From NCBI GenBank assembly GCA_019509985.1, contig JAEKLF010000088.1:1-32277 (forward strand): 32,277 bases of DNA, written 5' to 3'. The position numbers were made by a program, and so were the translations under genes. Shown piece after piece: positions 10,801 to 21,400 of this stretch; within the stretch, counting starts at the first letter, position 1, and each line of letters begins with the position of its first letter. The notes below the pieces were generated by a model, which was not told where the DNA came from, did no database searches, and was given only the letters and a program-made list of their open reading frames with translations. The stretch is from Burkholderiales bacterium. Its GTDB lineage: Bacteria > Pseudomonadota > Gammaproteobacteria > Burkholderiales > Burkholderiaceae_C.

Positions 10801-12449
10801 ACCGCTCCGGCGACCTGGGGCGCCAGCTCGCAGACGGCGCCATCGAGTACCTGGGGCGCAACGACCAGCAGGTGAAGATCCGCGGCTTCCGCATCGAGTT
10901 GGGCGAGATCGAGGCGCGCCTGGCCGAGCATCCGGCGCTGGACGATGCGCGCGTGGTTGCGCGCGACCATGGCGAGCAGGACAAGCGGCTCGTCGCGTAC
11001 CTCGTGCCCGGCATGGAGCAGGCCGGCACCGTGCGGCGGCTGGCGCGGCTGCGGCGCACCGAGCCGCAGGCGATGGCACGGCTGTACCACCTGCCCGGCG
11101 GGCTGCCGGTGTTCCACCAGAACAAGAGCGAGACGGACTTCGTCTACGACGAGATCTTCACGCACCTGGACTACCTGAAGCACGGCGTGACGCTTCCCGA
11201 CGGTGCCTGCGTGTTCGACGCCGGCGCCAACATCGGCCTGTTCTCCCTGTTCGTGCACCAGCGCTGCCACGATGCCACCATCCATGCCTTCGAGCCGATT
11301 CCCCCGGTGTTCGACACCTTGCGCCTGAACAGCGAACTGCACGGCTGGAAGGGCCGGCTGCACGCCTGCGGCCTGGCCGCGCAGGCGGGCGAGGAGGTCT
11401 TCACCTTCTATCGCCACAACACGGTGATTTCCAGCAGCATGACCACCGCGCAGCAGGCGCACGAGGTGGTGAAGTCCTTCCTGATGAACCGGCAGGCCGC
11501 CGGCGGTGGAGAGGGCAGCGCAACCGCGCCTGCGGCAGTCAGCGAGACCGACGTCGAGCGGCTGGTCGATGCCCGGCTGGACAGCGAGCAGTTCCGCTGC
11601 GCGCTGCGTCCGCTGTCCGATGTCATCGCCGAGAGCGGCGTCACGCGGATCGACCTGCTGAAGGTCGACGTGGAGAACGCCGAGCTTCAGGTGCTGCAGG
11701 GCATCCGCGAGCACGACTGGCCCAAGATCCGGCAGCTGGTCGTCGAAGTGCACGACGTGGATGGACGGCTCGCGCTCATCGAGGGCATGCTGGCCTCGCG
11801 CGGCTTCCGCGTGTGCCATGGGCAGGACAACCGGCTGCTGCGCGACACGCGGCTGTACAACCTCTATGCGGTGCGCGAGCCGGCCGGGGCGGCAGCGCCC
11901 GTTGTCGTTGCGCAGTCCTCGGCGGCGTGGCTGTCGGAGGCAGCGCTGCTGGAGGACGTGCAGGCTCGCCTGCGGGCGGGCCTGCCGGCCCACATGGTGC
12001 CGGGGGCCTATGTGCTGCTGGACGAACTACCGCTGACCGGCAACGGCAAGCTCGACCTGCGTGCGCTGCCGGCGCCCGGGACGCAGGCCGGGTGCGCGCC
12101 GGATCGCCGCGCACCCGCCACCGAGCTGGAGCGCATGCTGCAGGAGATCTGGTCCGATCTGCTGGAGCTGGAGCCGTCCCGCCTCAGCGCGGACAGCAAC
12201 TTCTTCGCCTGCGGCGGCCACTCCTTGCTCGTCACCCGGTTGGTGAACCGCATCGCGCAGCGCACCGGCGTCGATCTGCCGATCCAGTGCGCGTTCGAGC
12301 TGCCCACGCTCGAACAGATGGCCACCGAGTTGGAGCGCCTGTCGCAATCGGTGCCGGCGGCCATCGCCGACAACGTCGACGCCGTCCTCGCCAGCCTGGC
12401 GCTGGTCGAGAACATGTCCGAGGACGAACTGGACTCTTTGCGGATCTGA
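4875..12449 (+). CDS. Bimodular NRPS: C-A(Ser)-PCP-C(dual)-A(Thr, FkbM methyltransferase insert)-PCP
   Basis: A 2524-residue protein. Residues 1-35 are a helical docking region. The first C domain has HHLVFDG (His 162-163, Asp 167) and takes the polyketide chain. A1 (about 495-1000) has pocket residues D, V, W, H, F, S, L, I, D, K, a known serine code. PCP1 carries LGGHSLL (Ser 1050). The second C domain (about 1105-1560) starts with HHLKDHSRD (1153), close to the HH[I/L]xxxxGD motif of dual epimerisation/condensation domains, and has HHLIDDA (1271) as its core motif. A2 has pocket residues D, F, W, N, V, G, M, V, H, K, a threonine code, and is interrupted after motif A8 by an FkbM-family methyltransferase (about 2060-2335). 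PCP2 has CGGHSLL (Ser 2450). The C-terminus SEDELDSLRI resembles short NRPS docking tails. There is no thioesterase; the chain passes to the next protein. Expected contribution: D-Ser then a methylated Thr. The substrate calls are alignments made by eye. Confidence 0.95.
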   Translation: MNKNENEILAGFKQGRYSAEKVLEFYRTRAAAEPQRLPLSEGQKGLWLLHQLDPQSDIYNVPVCLRVKGPLRADVLRRAVEHVLAMHPQLTSRVQEHDGEPWLVQRGGQAEFVHQPLELPSGQLPAFLKAEARRPFDLGAVLHRVRLFAVAPDEHVLLLVFHHLVFDGASAPVLLRDLMASHEALAEGRPLPSVVDRANDFPAWESDFLASEEGERCRGHWRRVLGGAQALPVLTLDIERAAPGARPQGATWCSLLDGDAKAAAGRFCQAQGVQPAVFFLAVYQLLLQRYSGLSDIIVGVPSMGRPDLDWADSVGYFVNMMPVRQVVDGQKDFASHLRELKLAMADAMDHAAYPFPCMVKDLNLPSGSSSASPVFQVAYTFQNKNMMYLAADGQARPALGQAVEFIDEVSQEGEFKLLLEVCEHPDRFQLCFKYDAQRFSADDIERLAGHYRVLMEGLLAAPARPVGSQAMVSEAQRRELLALSAGPVRAYSGHACLHQLFERMVQRHGERPALVDGEGRLSYAELNQRANQLAHRLRRHGVGPDTVVGLFMERSLEMVVGLLGIVKAGGAYLPLEPGYPEARIAYMLQNSGARLVLCQPKAAAGRWADAVQRLDVDLGAQGAPASDFFATEPDADIAPRDIGLDSRHLAYVIYTSGSTGQPKGVMIEHRAAVNRIEWMQDEYRLDGSDVVLQKTPFSFDVSVWEFFWPLLAGARLVMAPPGVHRDPGRLLALIREAGVTTLHFVPPMLELAVAEPGWSACTTLRRIFCSGEALPPELPQRHHALNPAPLYNLYGPTEAAIDVSHWPCPRDHAGGVVPIGKPIQNIQLYVLDDQRQLQPPGCAGQLYIAGDGLARGYLNRPELSALHFIDNPFGGARSRMYGTGDLVRWLPDGQLEFLGRIDGQVKIRGHRVELGEIEAALAQHPDVRACVVLARRDAGGQQLAAYVVLAEGAQLQGCQARLAQHLSGLLPDTMVPSAFVVLPALPLTSNGKIDRAALPAPDLQALARSEHVAPRSDTERRLQQAWAALLGLDAQQIGIGDNFFALGGHSLLVPRLAARLAQQGLACELRALFDAPTLADMAAAIERGGAQQAQAVPPSAIPADCERITPAMLPLLALSQEEIDRIVAAIPGRAPNVQDIYPLAALQEGMLFHHLKDHSRDPYVLSGLFSFADRACLERFAQALQSVIDRHEVLRTAVVSAGLAQPVQVVCRQARLKVDALAVAPGERAEDAARARLAGSQAMPLEQAPLMRLKVAEDRDSGTCYAIFNMHHLIDDATSLGLLFHELVAHLAGRQGGLPPSAPYREFIARAQSQQEDPRAFFRTALGDVEEPTIAFNLHDVHGDGRRVLDLRREVDGALGRQIRASARRLQVSPAALFHAGWALVAAACSQRDDVVFGTVLSGRLQGTPGIERMLGNFINTLPVRVRLKGCSVRELVMDTARSLRELIRFEQAPLSLAQDCSGVAHGVPLFNTILNYRHLERHERIDEADLAAFGIRSLTGILERSNYPLAVSVDDLGDAFSIDAQVEQSQDAGLVIDYVLHAMAGLVAALEDEQASARPATEIEVLPPALREQVLLGWNRASDHAGPHGLHELFERRVARDPQAVAVVCESRQLSYGELNAQANRLARYLASVGVGPESRVGLCAPRSERLLVGLLAILKAGGAYVPMDPDYPVERLNHLLEDSAPLLMLTDGPLAEGLDAGEVPCLDLSADASRWAGLPAGNLSSMETGLKPHHLAYIVYTSGSTGKPKGVMVEHCNVTRLFSATDAWFHLGPQDVWTLFHSVAFDFSVWEIWGAWLHGGRLVVVPQAVARNPRAFFDLLCREGVTVLNQTPSAFRQLSAVQHDQGPAHRLRVVVFGGEALELASLKPWVEREANRATQLVNMYGITETTVHVTYRPITLEDIERGGPSPIGRRIPDLRLYLLDAQRQPVPLGAVGELYVGGAGVARGYLNRPELSAQRFLADPFCGVPGERMYRSGDLGRQLADGAIEYLGRNDQQVKIRGFRIELGEIEARLAEHPALDDARVVARDHGEQDKRLVAYLVPGMEQAGTVRRLARLRRTEPQAMARLYHLPGGLPVFHQNKSETDFVYDEIFTHLDYLKHGVTLPDGACVFDAGANIGLFSLFVHQRCHDATIHAFEPIPPVFDTLRLNSELHGWKGRLHACGLAAQAGEEVFTFYRHNTVISSSMTTAQQAHEVVKSFLMNRQAAGGGEGSATAPAAVSETDVERLVDARLDSEQFRCALRPLSDVIAESGVTRIDLLKVDVENAELQVLQGIREHDWPKIRQLVVEVHDVDGRLALIEGMLASRGFRVCHGQDNRLLRDTRLYNLYAVREPAGAAAPVVVAQSSAAWLSEAALLEDVQARLRAGLPAHMVPGAYVLLDELPLTGNGKLDLRALPAPGTQAGCAPDRRAPATELERMLQEIWSDLLELEPSRLSADSNFFACGGHSLLVTRLVNRIAQRTGVDLPIQCAFELPTLEQMATELERLSQSVPAAIADNVDAVLASLALVENMSEDELDSLRI
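11055..11880 (+). other. FkbM-like methyltransferase domain inserted in the Thr-activating A domain
   Basis: Between motif A8 (VKIRGFRIELGEIE) and A9/A10 (LPAHMVP, NGKLD) about 275 residues are inserted. They contain VFDAGANIGLF (residue 2113, SAM-binding glycine motif), HAFEPIPP, and IDLLKVDVENAELQVLQGI (from 2259), which together are the signature of the FkbM family; known members methylate hydroxyl oxygens. It differs clearly from the N-methyltransferase in the next protein. The likely target is the threonine side-chain hydroxyl; that is inference. Confidence 0.8.
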
Positions 12450-12462
12450 CCCGGGGAAGAAC

Positions 12463-15400
12463 ATGAACATGAACATGACACAACAAGACATCCAGGCGGT
12501 GCTGGCACGCATCCGGTCGCTGCCGCCCAAACAACAACAGGCGCTGGTTCGCATGCTCAAGCAGCAGGGCGTCGACATTTCCTCGGCGCAGGCGATAGGC
12601 CGGCGGCCGGCATCGCAGGAACCGGCGCCGCTGTCGTTCGCGCAGCAACGGCTGTGGTTCCTGGCGCAGTTGGAAGGCCACAGCGCCCACTACAACATCC
12701 CGATGGCGCTGAGGCTGGCCGGCCGGCTCGACCGGCCGGCGCTGGTGCACGCGTTGTCGGCCATCGTCGAGCGCCACGAAGCGCTGCGCCCCCGCTTCGT
12801 GGAGGTGGACGGCGTGCCGTACCAGCGCACCGAGCCGGCGGTGAACTTCGCCGTGCAGGAGGAAACCCTGCCCGAAGGCACCGACCTGCGTGCCCTCTGC
12901 GAGGACGAGGCCTTGCGGCCCTTCGACCTCGGCGCCGGCAGCCTGGTGCGCATGCGCCTCGTCGCCTGCGGGCCCGAGGAGCACGTGCTGCTGGTGACGA
13001 TGCACCACAGCGTGTCCGACGGCTGGTCGCTGGGCGTGTTCTTCCGTGAGCTGGTGAGCCTGTACGGTGCCTTCTCGCGCGGCGAGCCTTCGCCGCTGCA
13101 GCCCTTGCCGATCCAGTACGCCGACTATGCGCACTGGCAGCGCGAGTGGTTGTCCGGGCAGGTGCAGGAGCGACAGATCGAATACTGGAAGCAGAAGCTC
13201 GCCGGCGTCGACCCGCAGCTGATGCTGCCCACCGACCGGCCGCGCCCGCCGGTGAAGACCTACACCGGCGCCCATGAACCGCTGCAGTGCAGCGCTGCGC
13301 TGCTGGAGGGCCTGAAGGCGCTGGGCCGCGCGCACGAGAGCACGCTGTACATGACGCTGCTGTCGGTGTGGGCCGTGCTGCTGCACCGCTACAGCCGCCA
13401 GACCGACATCGCGATCGGCACGCCGCTGGCCAACCGCAACCGGCCCGAGGTGGAGAACCTCATCGGCTTCTTCGTGAACACGCAGGTGATGCGCGCCGAC
13501 CTGGACGGCCAGCCGAGCTTCGCGCAGCTGCTGGCCCGCATGAAGCGCACGGCGCTGGAAGCCTACGGCCACCAGGACGTTCCCTTCGAGGCGGTGGTCG
13601 ATGCCTTGCAGCTGGAGCGCAGCCTCAGCCATTCGCCGGTGTTCCAGGTGATGTTCGCGCTGCAGGAGGCGCAGGCCGAGCGCAGCCATCGGCTGGCCGA
13701 CCTCGAGGTGTCCTTCGTCGACTTCGACTACAAGATCACCAAGTTCGACCTCACGCTGGATTTGCGCGAAACGCCCGACGGACTCGCCGGCAGCATCGAA
13801 TACAACTGCGACCTGTTCGACCGCGCCACTGTCCAGCGCATGATCCGCCACTACGTTGCGCTGCTGGAGGCGGTGGTGGCCGAGCCGCAGGCGCCGGTCT
13901 CGCGGCTGGTCTGGCTGGGCCCGCAGGAGCGCGAGCAGGTGGTGCGCACCTGGAACCCCTGCGCGGACCATGCGCCGGCGCAAGGCATGCACGAACTCTT
14001 CGAGGCGCAGGTCGCGCGCACGCCGGATGCCGTGGCGGTGAGTTGCGACGGCGCGCAGCTGAGCTATGCCGAGCTGAACCGACGCGCCAATCGCGTGGCC
14101 CATGCGTTGCGCGGGCTCGGCGTGAAGCCCGACACGCTGGTGGCGCTGTGCGTGGAGCGCTCGCTCGAGATGGTGGTGGGCCTGCTGGGCATCGTGAAGG
14201 CGGGCGGCGCCTACGTGCCGGTCGATCCGGCTTATCCGGCGCAGCGCATCCGCTACATCCTGGAGGACTCGGGCGCCGGCCTGCTGCTCACGCAGGCCGC
14301 GCTGGCGCCCCGGTTGCCCCTGGCCACGCAGCGCGTGGTGCTGCTGGACGGGACGGGGCAGGGCGGCGAGGACCTGCTGGCCGGCCAGCCGGAGACCGAC
14401 ATCCCGGTGGCCGAGAGCGGCCTGCGGCCCTCGAACCTGCTCTACGTCATCTACACGTCCGGCTCCACCGGCCACCCCAAGGGCGTGCTGGTGCAGCACG
14501 ACAACGTGGCGCGCCTGTTCCATGCCACCGAGGCGACGTTCCGCTTCGGCGCCTCGGACACCTGGACGCTGTTCCACTCCTTCTCGTTCGACTTCTCGGT
14601 GTGGGAGCTGTGGGGCGCGCTGCTGCATGGCGGCCGGCTGGTGGTGGTGCCCAAGACGGTGGCGCAGTCGCCGTCGGAGTTCTACCGCCTGCTGGTCGAC
14701 GAGAGGGTCACGGTGCTGAACCAGACGCCCTCGGCCTTCGAGCAACTGGTGGCCGTCGACCAGGCCGAGCGGGGCCGGCTGAGCCTGCGCACCGTGGTGT
14801 TCGGCGGCGAGGCGCTCAACCCGGCCATCCTTGCGCCGTGGTTCGAGCGCCATGGCGAGTCGATCGACATGGTGAACATGTACGGCATCACCGAGACCAC
14901 GGTGCACGTGACCTGCAAGCTGCTGTCGGCCGGCGACGCGGCCGGCCAGCGCAGCATCGTCGGCCGCAAGCTGCCCGACCTGCGCCTGTACGTGCTGGAC
15001 GAGCACATGGAGCCGCTGCCCGTGGGCGTGACGGGCGAGATGTACGTGGGCGGCGCCGGCGTCGCCCGCGGCTACCTGAACCGCCCCGAGCTGACGGCGC
15101 AGCGCTTCGTTGACGACCCCTTCGCCGCGCAGCCGGGCGAGCGGCTGTACCGCACCGGCGACCTGGCGCGTTGGCTGCCCGACGGCAACCTGGAGTTCAT
15201 CGGCCGCGCGGACCACCAGGTGAAGATCCGCGGTTTCCGCATCGAGACCGGCGAGATCGAGTCCCAGCTGGCACAGAGCCCGCAGGTGCAGTCCTGCGTC
15301 GTGCTGGTGCGCGAGGACCGTCCCGGGCAGAAGCAGCTGGTGGCCTACGTCGTGCCCAGGGAGCCGCTGCAGGACGACCTGCACCAGGCGCTCGGCCGCC

Positions 15401-18400
15401 ACCTGCGCGAGCGGCTGCCCGACTACATGGTGCCGACCGCTTTCGTCGTGATGCAGGCCTTCCCGCTCACGTCCAACGGCAAGCTGGACCGCAGCGCCCT
15501 GCCGGCGCCCGACAAGACCGCGTACGCGGCCGACGAGTACGTGACTCCGGCCACCGAGGCCGAGCGGGTGCTGGCCACGTTGTGGGCCGAGCTGCTCGGC
15601 TTCGAGCCGGGCCGCATCAGCGCGCGCGACAACTTCTTCGCACTCGGCGGCCATTCGCTGCTGATCACCGTGCTGGTCGCACGCCTGAAGGAGAAGGGCT
15701 ACGACGCCACGGTGCGCAGCGTCTTCGGCAGCGACACGCTGGCGGATCTGGCGTCGCAGATCGAACAGGGCGCTTCGAGCGAGGCCTACGTGGTGCCGCC
15801 CCACCGCGTGCCCGCCGGCTGCGAGCGGCTCACGCCCGACATGCTGACGCTCGTCACGCTCGACCAGCGCGAGCTGGATGCCGTGGCGGGCACCGTGCCG
15901 GACGGCGCCGCCAACGTGCAGGACATCTATCCGCTGGTGCCCTCGCAGCAGGGCATCCTGTTCCACCACCTCATCGATCCGGACAACGACCCCTACATCA
16001 TCCCGGTGCTGCTGGCCGCAGACGGCCCCGTTGCCTGCGACGCGTTCGTGAACGCGCTGCGACGGCTGCTGGCGCGCCATGACGTGATGCGCACCGCCGT
16101 CGTCACCAGCGGCCTGCTCGAGCCGGTGCAGGTGGTGTACCGGCAGGCCGAGCTGCCGATCGAGCATCTGGTGCTCGAGCCGGGCCGGGACGCGATGGCC
16201 CAGGCGCAGGCGCTGCTGGAGCGCCCGCGCAGGATGCCGCTCGACCGGGCGCCGCTGCTCCAGCTGACGATCGCGGCCGATCCCGCCTCGCAGCGGCGCT
16301 TCATCCTGCTGAACGTGCACCACCTCATCGAAGACGCCAGCTCGCTGCGCCTGATCTTTGCCGAGCTGCGCGCCTCGATGGCGGGGCGGCTCGAGCAGAT
16401 CGGGCCCGTGCCGGTGCCGTACCGGGACTTCGTGGCCCACACGCTGCACCAGGTGCGCACCAACGACGCCGAAGGCTTCTTCCGCCGCCGGCTCGCCGAG
16501 GTGTCGGAGCCGACGATTCCGTTCCGCCTGGCCAACGTGCACGGCGACGGCCGCACCATCCGCGACCTGCGGCGCTCGCTGCCGGCGGCGCTGGATGCGT
16601 CGATCCGCCGGCAGGCGCAGCGGCTGCGCATCAGCCCGGCCAGCCTCTTCCATGCCGCCTGGTCGCTGGTGGTGGCCGGCGCGAGCGGGCGCGACGATGT
16701 GGTGTTCGGCACCGTGCTGTCGGGCCGGCTGCAGGGCGTGCCCGGCGTGGAGCGCATGCTGGGCAACTTCATCAACACCCTGCCGCTGCGCGTCGTGCTG
16801 AAGGACCGGAGCGCCCTGCAGCTGGTGCTCGACACCGACGCCGCGCTGAAGGAACTGATCGAGTACGAGCAGAGCTCGCTGATCATGGCCCAGCGCTGCA
16901 GCGGCCTCGGCAGCGACGTGCCGCTGTTCACCTCGATGATCAACGTGCGCCACTTCGAGGGCGGCGAGGGCGAGCCGCTGCAGGAGAGCGGGGTGCGGGT
17001 GCTCGGTTCGGTGGACCGCACCAACTACCCGCTGGGCGTGTCGGTCGACGACCTGGGCACGGCGTTCTCGGTGAACGTGCAGGTCGACGAAGCCGTCTCC
17101 ACCGAGACGGTGACGGGCAGCTTCCAGGCCGCGCTGCAAGGCCTGGCCGATGCCCTGCAGGAAGGGCGCGCCGAAGCCCTGCCGGCCTTGTCGATCGACG
17201 TCGTGCCGGCGGACGAGCGCCGGCGCCAGCTGGTCGACTGGAACCGCACCGACACGCCGTATCCCGCAGACCAGGTGCTGCCCGGGCTGTTCGATGAGCA
17301 GGTGCTGCGGTCGCCCGACGCGATCGCGCTGGTCTTCGGCACCCAGCAGCTGAGCTACGCGCAACTCAATGCGCGGGCCAACAAGGTCGCGCACTTCCTG
17401 CACGAGGCCGGCGTGCGGCCGGACACCGTGGTGGGCCTGTGCATGGAACGCTCGGTGGACATGGTGGCGGGGCTGCTCGGCATCCTCAAGGCTGGCGGCG
17501 CCTACTTGCCGATCGACCCGGCCTACCCGCGCGAGCGCATCGCCGGCATGCTGCAGGATTCAGGCATCTCGCTGCTGCTCAGCCAGACACGGGTGGCGCT
17601 GACGCTGCCGGACTTCGACGGCGAGGTGATCCACCTCGACGCGGGCGTGCGCGCCAGCGACGGCGCCAAGGTGTTGGTGAACCAGCCCGGTCACGACCTG
17701 CCGCGCGAACACGTCGGGCTGCAGCCGCACCACCTGGCCTACGTGATCTTCACTTCCGGCTCCACCGGCCGGCCCAAGGGCGTGATGGTGGAGCAGCGCG
17801 GCGTGGTGCGGCTGGTGCGCAACCCGGACTACTGCCCGTCCGGCGCGCACACGGTCATGCTGCAGCATTCGTCGATCTCGTTCGACGTCGGCTCGCAGGA
17901 AGTGCTGGGGCCGCTGCTCAACGGCGGGCGCCTGGTGCTGCACCAAGGCGAGACCAAGGACATCGTGCAGCTGCTCGACCACGTCGAGCGCCACGAGGTG
18001 AACATGATGTGCCTGTCGGCCGCCTTCCTGCCGGCCTTCGTGCAGGAGGCGGCCCATCGCCGGCTGCCGCTGCAATGCCTGTGCGTGGGGGGCGAGGCCT
18101 TCTCCGCGCGCGACGTGCTGGCCCTGTACGAGCGCCATCCGGGCCTGTCGGTGGTCAATGGCTACGGGCCGACCGAGAACAGCATCGCCTCCACCTGCCA
18201 CGTGATCCCGCAGGACATCGCGCCGGATGCGCCGATCCCCATCGGCCGCCCGATCGCCCAGTCGACCGCCTATGTGGTGAACCGCCGGATGCGCCTGCTG
18301 CCCTGCGGCGCGGTGGGCGAGCTGTGCGTGGGCGGCGTGGGCGTGGCGCGGGGCTATCTCGGGCATCCCGAGTTGACCCGCGAGCGCTTCGTGCCCTCGC

Positions 18401-21400
18401 CCTTCGAGGGCAGCGAGGGCCAGCGCCTGTACCGGACCGGCGACCTCGTGCGCTGGCGGCCCGATGGCCTGCTGGAGTTCGTGGGCCGCGTGGACGACCA
18501 GGTCAAGGTGCGCGGCTTCCGCATCGAGCTGGGCGAGATCGAGAGCGCGCTGCAGGCCCACCCGGACCTCAGGAGCGCCGTGGTCGCCACCGAGGCCGCG
18601 CAGGGCTCCGACAGCAAGCGCCTGGTGGCCTACATCTGCCCGAACGAGGACTACCTCGAGCGCGCCGCGCAGACGCTGCGGCCCGACAGCCTGGAGCGCT
18701 GGAACGAGCTGTTCGAGGACGAGTACGCCCGCGGCCGGCACGACGATGCCGCGCCGGGCGACCTGAACCTGGTGGGCTGGAACAGCAGCTACACCGGCGA
18801 GGCGATCCCCCAGGCGCAGATGGAGGAATGGGTCGACGGCGCGGTGCAGCGCATCCGGGCGCTGCGGCCGCGCCGCGTGCTGGAGATCGGTTGCGGCTCC
18901 GGCCTGCTGCTGCTGCGCTACGCCGGCGAGTGCGAATCGGTGCATGCGAGCGACATCTCCGCCGCGGCCCTGGCCGGCGTGCAGCGCGAGCTGAGCCGCC
19001 GGCGGTGGGATCACGTCAGCCTGTCGCAAGGCGACGCGCTGGACTTCTCGGCGCTCGCGGGCCGCACCTTCGACACGGTGGTCATCAACTCGGTCGTGCA
19101 GTACTACCCGAGCCGGGCCTACCTGGAGCAGGCGCTGCAGGGGCTGTGGCCCTATATCGAGGAAGGTGGCCGCATCTTCATTGGCGACGTGCGCAACGCC
19201 GACCTGATGTCGGCCCACTTGTGCGCGGTGGAGCGCAGTCGCATGGTGGGCGGGGTGCCCGCCGCCACGCTGGCCGGCCGCCTGTACCGCCGCCGCATGC
19301 AGGAGGGCGAGCTGCTCGTCAGCCCGAGCTTCTTCATGCACCTGGCGCGGCGGCTTGCCGGCGCCGGCCGCACGGACATCCTGCTCAAGCGTGGCCTCGG
19401 CGACAACGAGATGCTGAGCTACCGCTATGACGTGGTGCTCGCCAAGGGCGCGGCGCAGCCGGCCCCGGCACTGGCCTGGTTGCCGGCGTCTTCGCCCGAC
19501 GACGTGCGCCAGCTGCTGGAGCGCGGCGCCCCCGAGCGCTTTGGCGTGCATGGGCTGCGCAACCCCCGCATCCGCGAGGACGTGGCGGCCGCCGACGTGC
19601 CGGGCCGCGCACCGGCGGGCCAACGGGTCGATCCGCTGGGGCCCAGCCGCTGGTCCGAACAGGCCAGGCAGGAGGTCGAGGCCTTCGACGCGCTGATCGA
19701 GCATGCCGCGGCCCGAGGCTACCGCTGCGAAGCCACCTGGTCGCAGGACGTTCCCGATGGCGTGGACCTGCTCTTCGGCCGCAGCGAGCTGCCCGCCGTG
19801 CAGGCGCGCAGCCCCTATGCCCAGACCTACTGGACCAACCACCCGCAGATCGCCCGGCTGGGCCAGGAGTTGTCGCGTGGCGTGAAGCAGCACCTGTCGC
19901 GCACGCTGGCCGAATACATGGTGCCCAACATCTTCGTGGTGCTGGAGGCACTGCCGCTGACGCCCAACGGCAAGGTCGACAAGCGCGCCTTGCCGGCGCC
20001 TGAGGAGGAGGACGTGCAGAAGGAGGCCTATGCCGCACCGCGCAACGGCGAGGAACAGGCGCTGTGCCGCATGCTGCAGGAGATCCTCGGCCTGCAGCGC
20101 GTGGGCATCCGCGACGACTTCTTCGAACTCGGCGGCCACTCGCTGCTGGCCACGCGGCTGACCGCCCGGGTCCGGCAGGAGCTGGGCAAGGATTTGCCGC
20201 TCAAGGCCGTCTTCGACGGCCGCACGGTGGAGCGCATCGCGGCCCTGGTGCAGCAAGAGAAGGCCGAGGCGCAGACGGTGCTGCCGCGCCGCGTGGCCGC
20301 GGACTCGGGGGCGCTCGCCCCGATCTCCTTCTACCAGGAAGAGGATCTGTGGTTCCTGCGTCGGCGCCCGCACCTGGCGCTGGGCCACGACAACGTGCAG
20401 CTGGTGTTCCGCCTCATCGGCGAGCTGGACCTCGACGCTTATGCGCGCAGCTGCCAGTTGCTGGTCGAGCGTCATGGCGTGCTGCGCACGAGCTTCGTCG
20501 AGAAGGACGGCGTGGCGTGGCAGAAAGTGAATCCGGCCGAGGGCTTTCAGGCGGGCATCGAGAGGATGCCCGACGAGAATGCGCTGGAGGAGTTCCTCAA
20601 GGCCGAGAAGGCGCGGCCATTCGAGCCGGCCGGGCCCTTCACCGTGCGCATCCACCTGTTGGTGTTCTCGGATCTGGAGCGCGTGGTGGTCGTGACGCGG
20701 CCTTGGGGCATCTTCGATGGCTACTCGACGCCCGTCGTGCTTTTTCCCGACCTGTCCGCGATCTACGCGGCCATCAGTCTCGGGCGGGTGCCGCAGCTGC
20801 CGCCGCCGCCCCTGCAGTACGTGGACTTCGCGCACTGGCAACGCGAAACCTTCACGCCCGAGGTGCTGCAGCCCAAGATCGACTACTGGACGCAGCGGCT
20901 GGCTGGCGCGCCGCGCGACCTGCGGTTGAAGACCGACTACCGCCGGCCGTTGGTGCTCTCCGGCAAGGGCGCGGCGGTGCATTTCCTGGTCCCGCCCAAG
21001 TTCATCAAGAAGCTCAAGGACTTCGGCCGGCAGCATGACTTCTCGCTGTACGTGGTGATGCTGTCGGCCTACGCCATCTTGCTGGCCGACTACACCGACG
21101 AGACCGACATGCTGATCGGCTCGCCGATCAGCAACCGGTCGCGGCCGGAGCTCGAGCAGATGATGGGCCATTTCGTCAACGTGCTGGTCATGCGCGCCGA
21201 CGTATCGCAAGGGCAGCGCTACATCGACGTGCTGTCGCGCATGAAGGTGACGGCGCAGGAAGGGCTCAACCACGCCGACGTGCCGCTGCGCTGCGTGGTG
21301 CAGAGCCTGTCGCTGCCCACGCTGCCGGGCCAGGCCTCGTTGTTCCACGTGATGTTCAACCTGGTGACGCTGCCGGAGGACTTCTCCAACCGCTACAACA

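Noticed and set aside
5970..11993. Minus-strand open frame of about 2000 codons opposite the first NRPS
   Set aside because: Composition (His, Arg, Gln, Ala repeats) mirrors the conserved NRPS codons on the + strand. No independent motif or ribosome binding site was found.
12232..17403. Minus-strand open frame of about 1700 codons opposite the second NRPS
   Set aside because: Same reason: an antisense shadow of NRPS codons without domains of its own.
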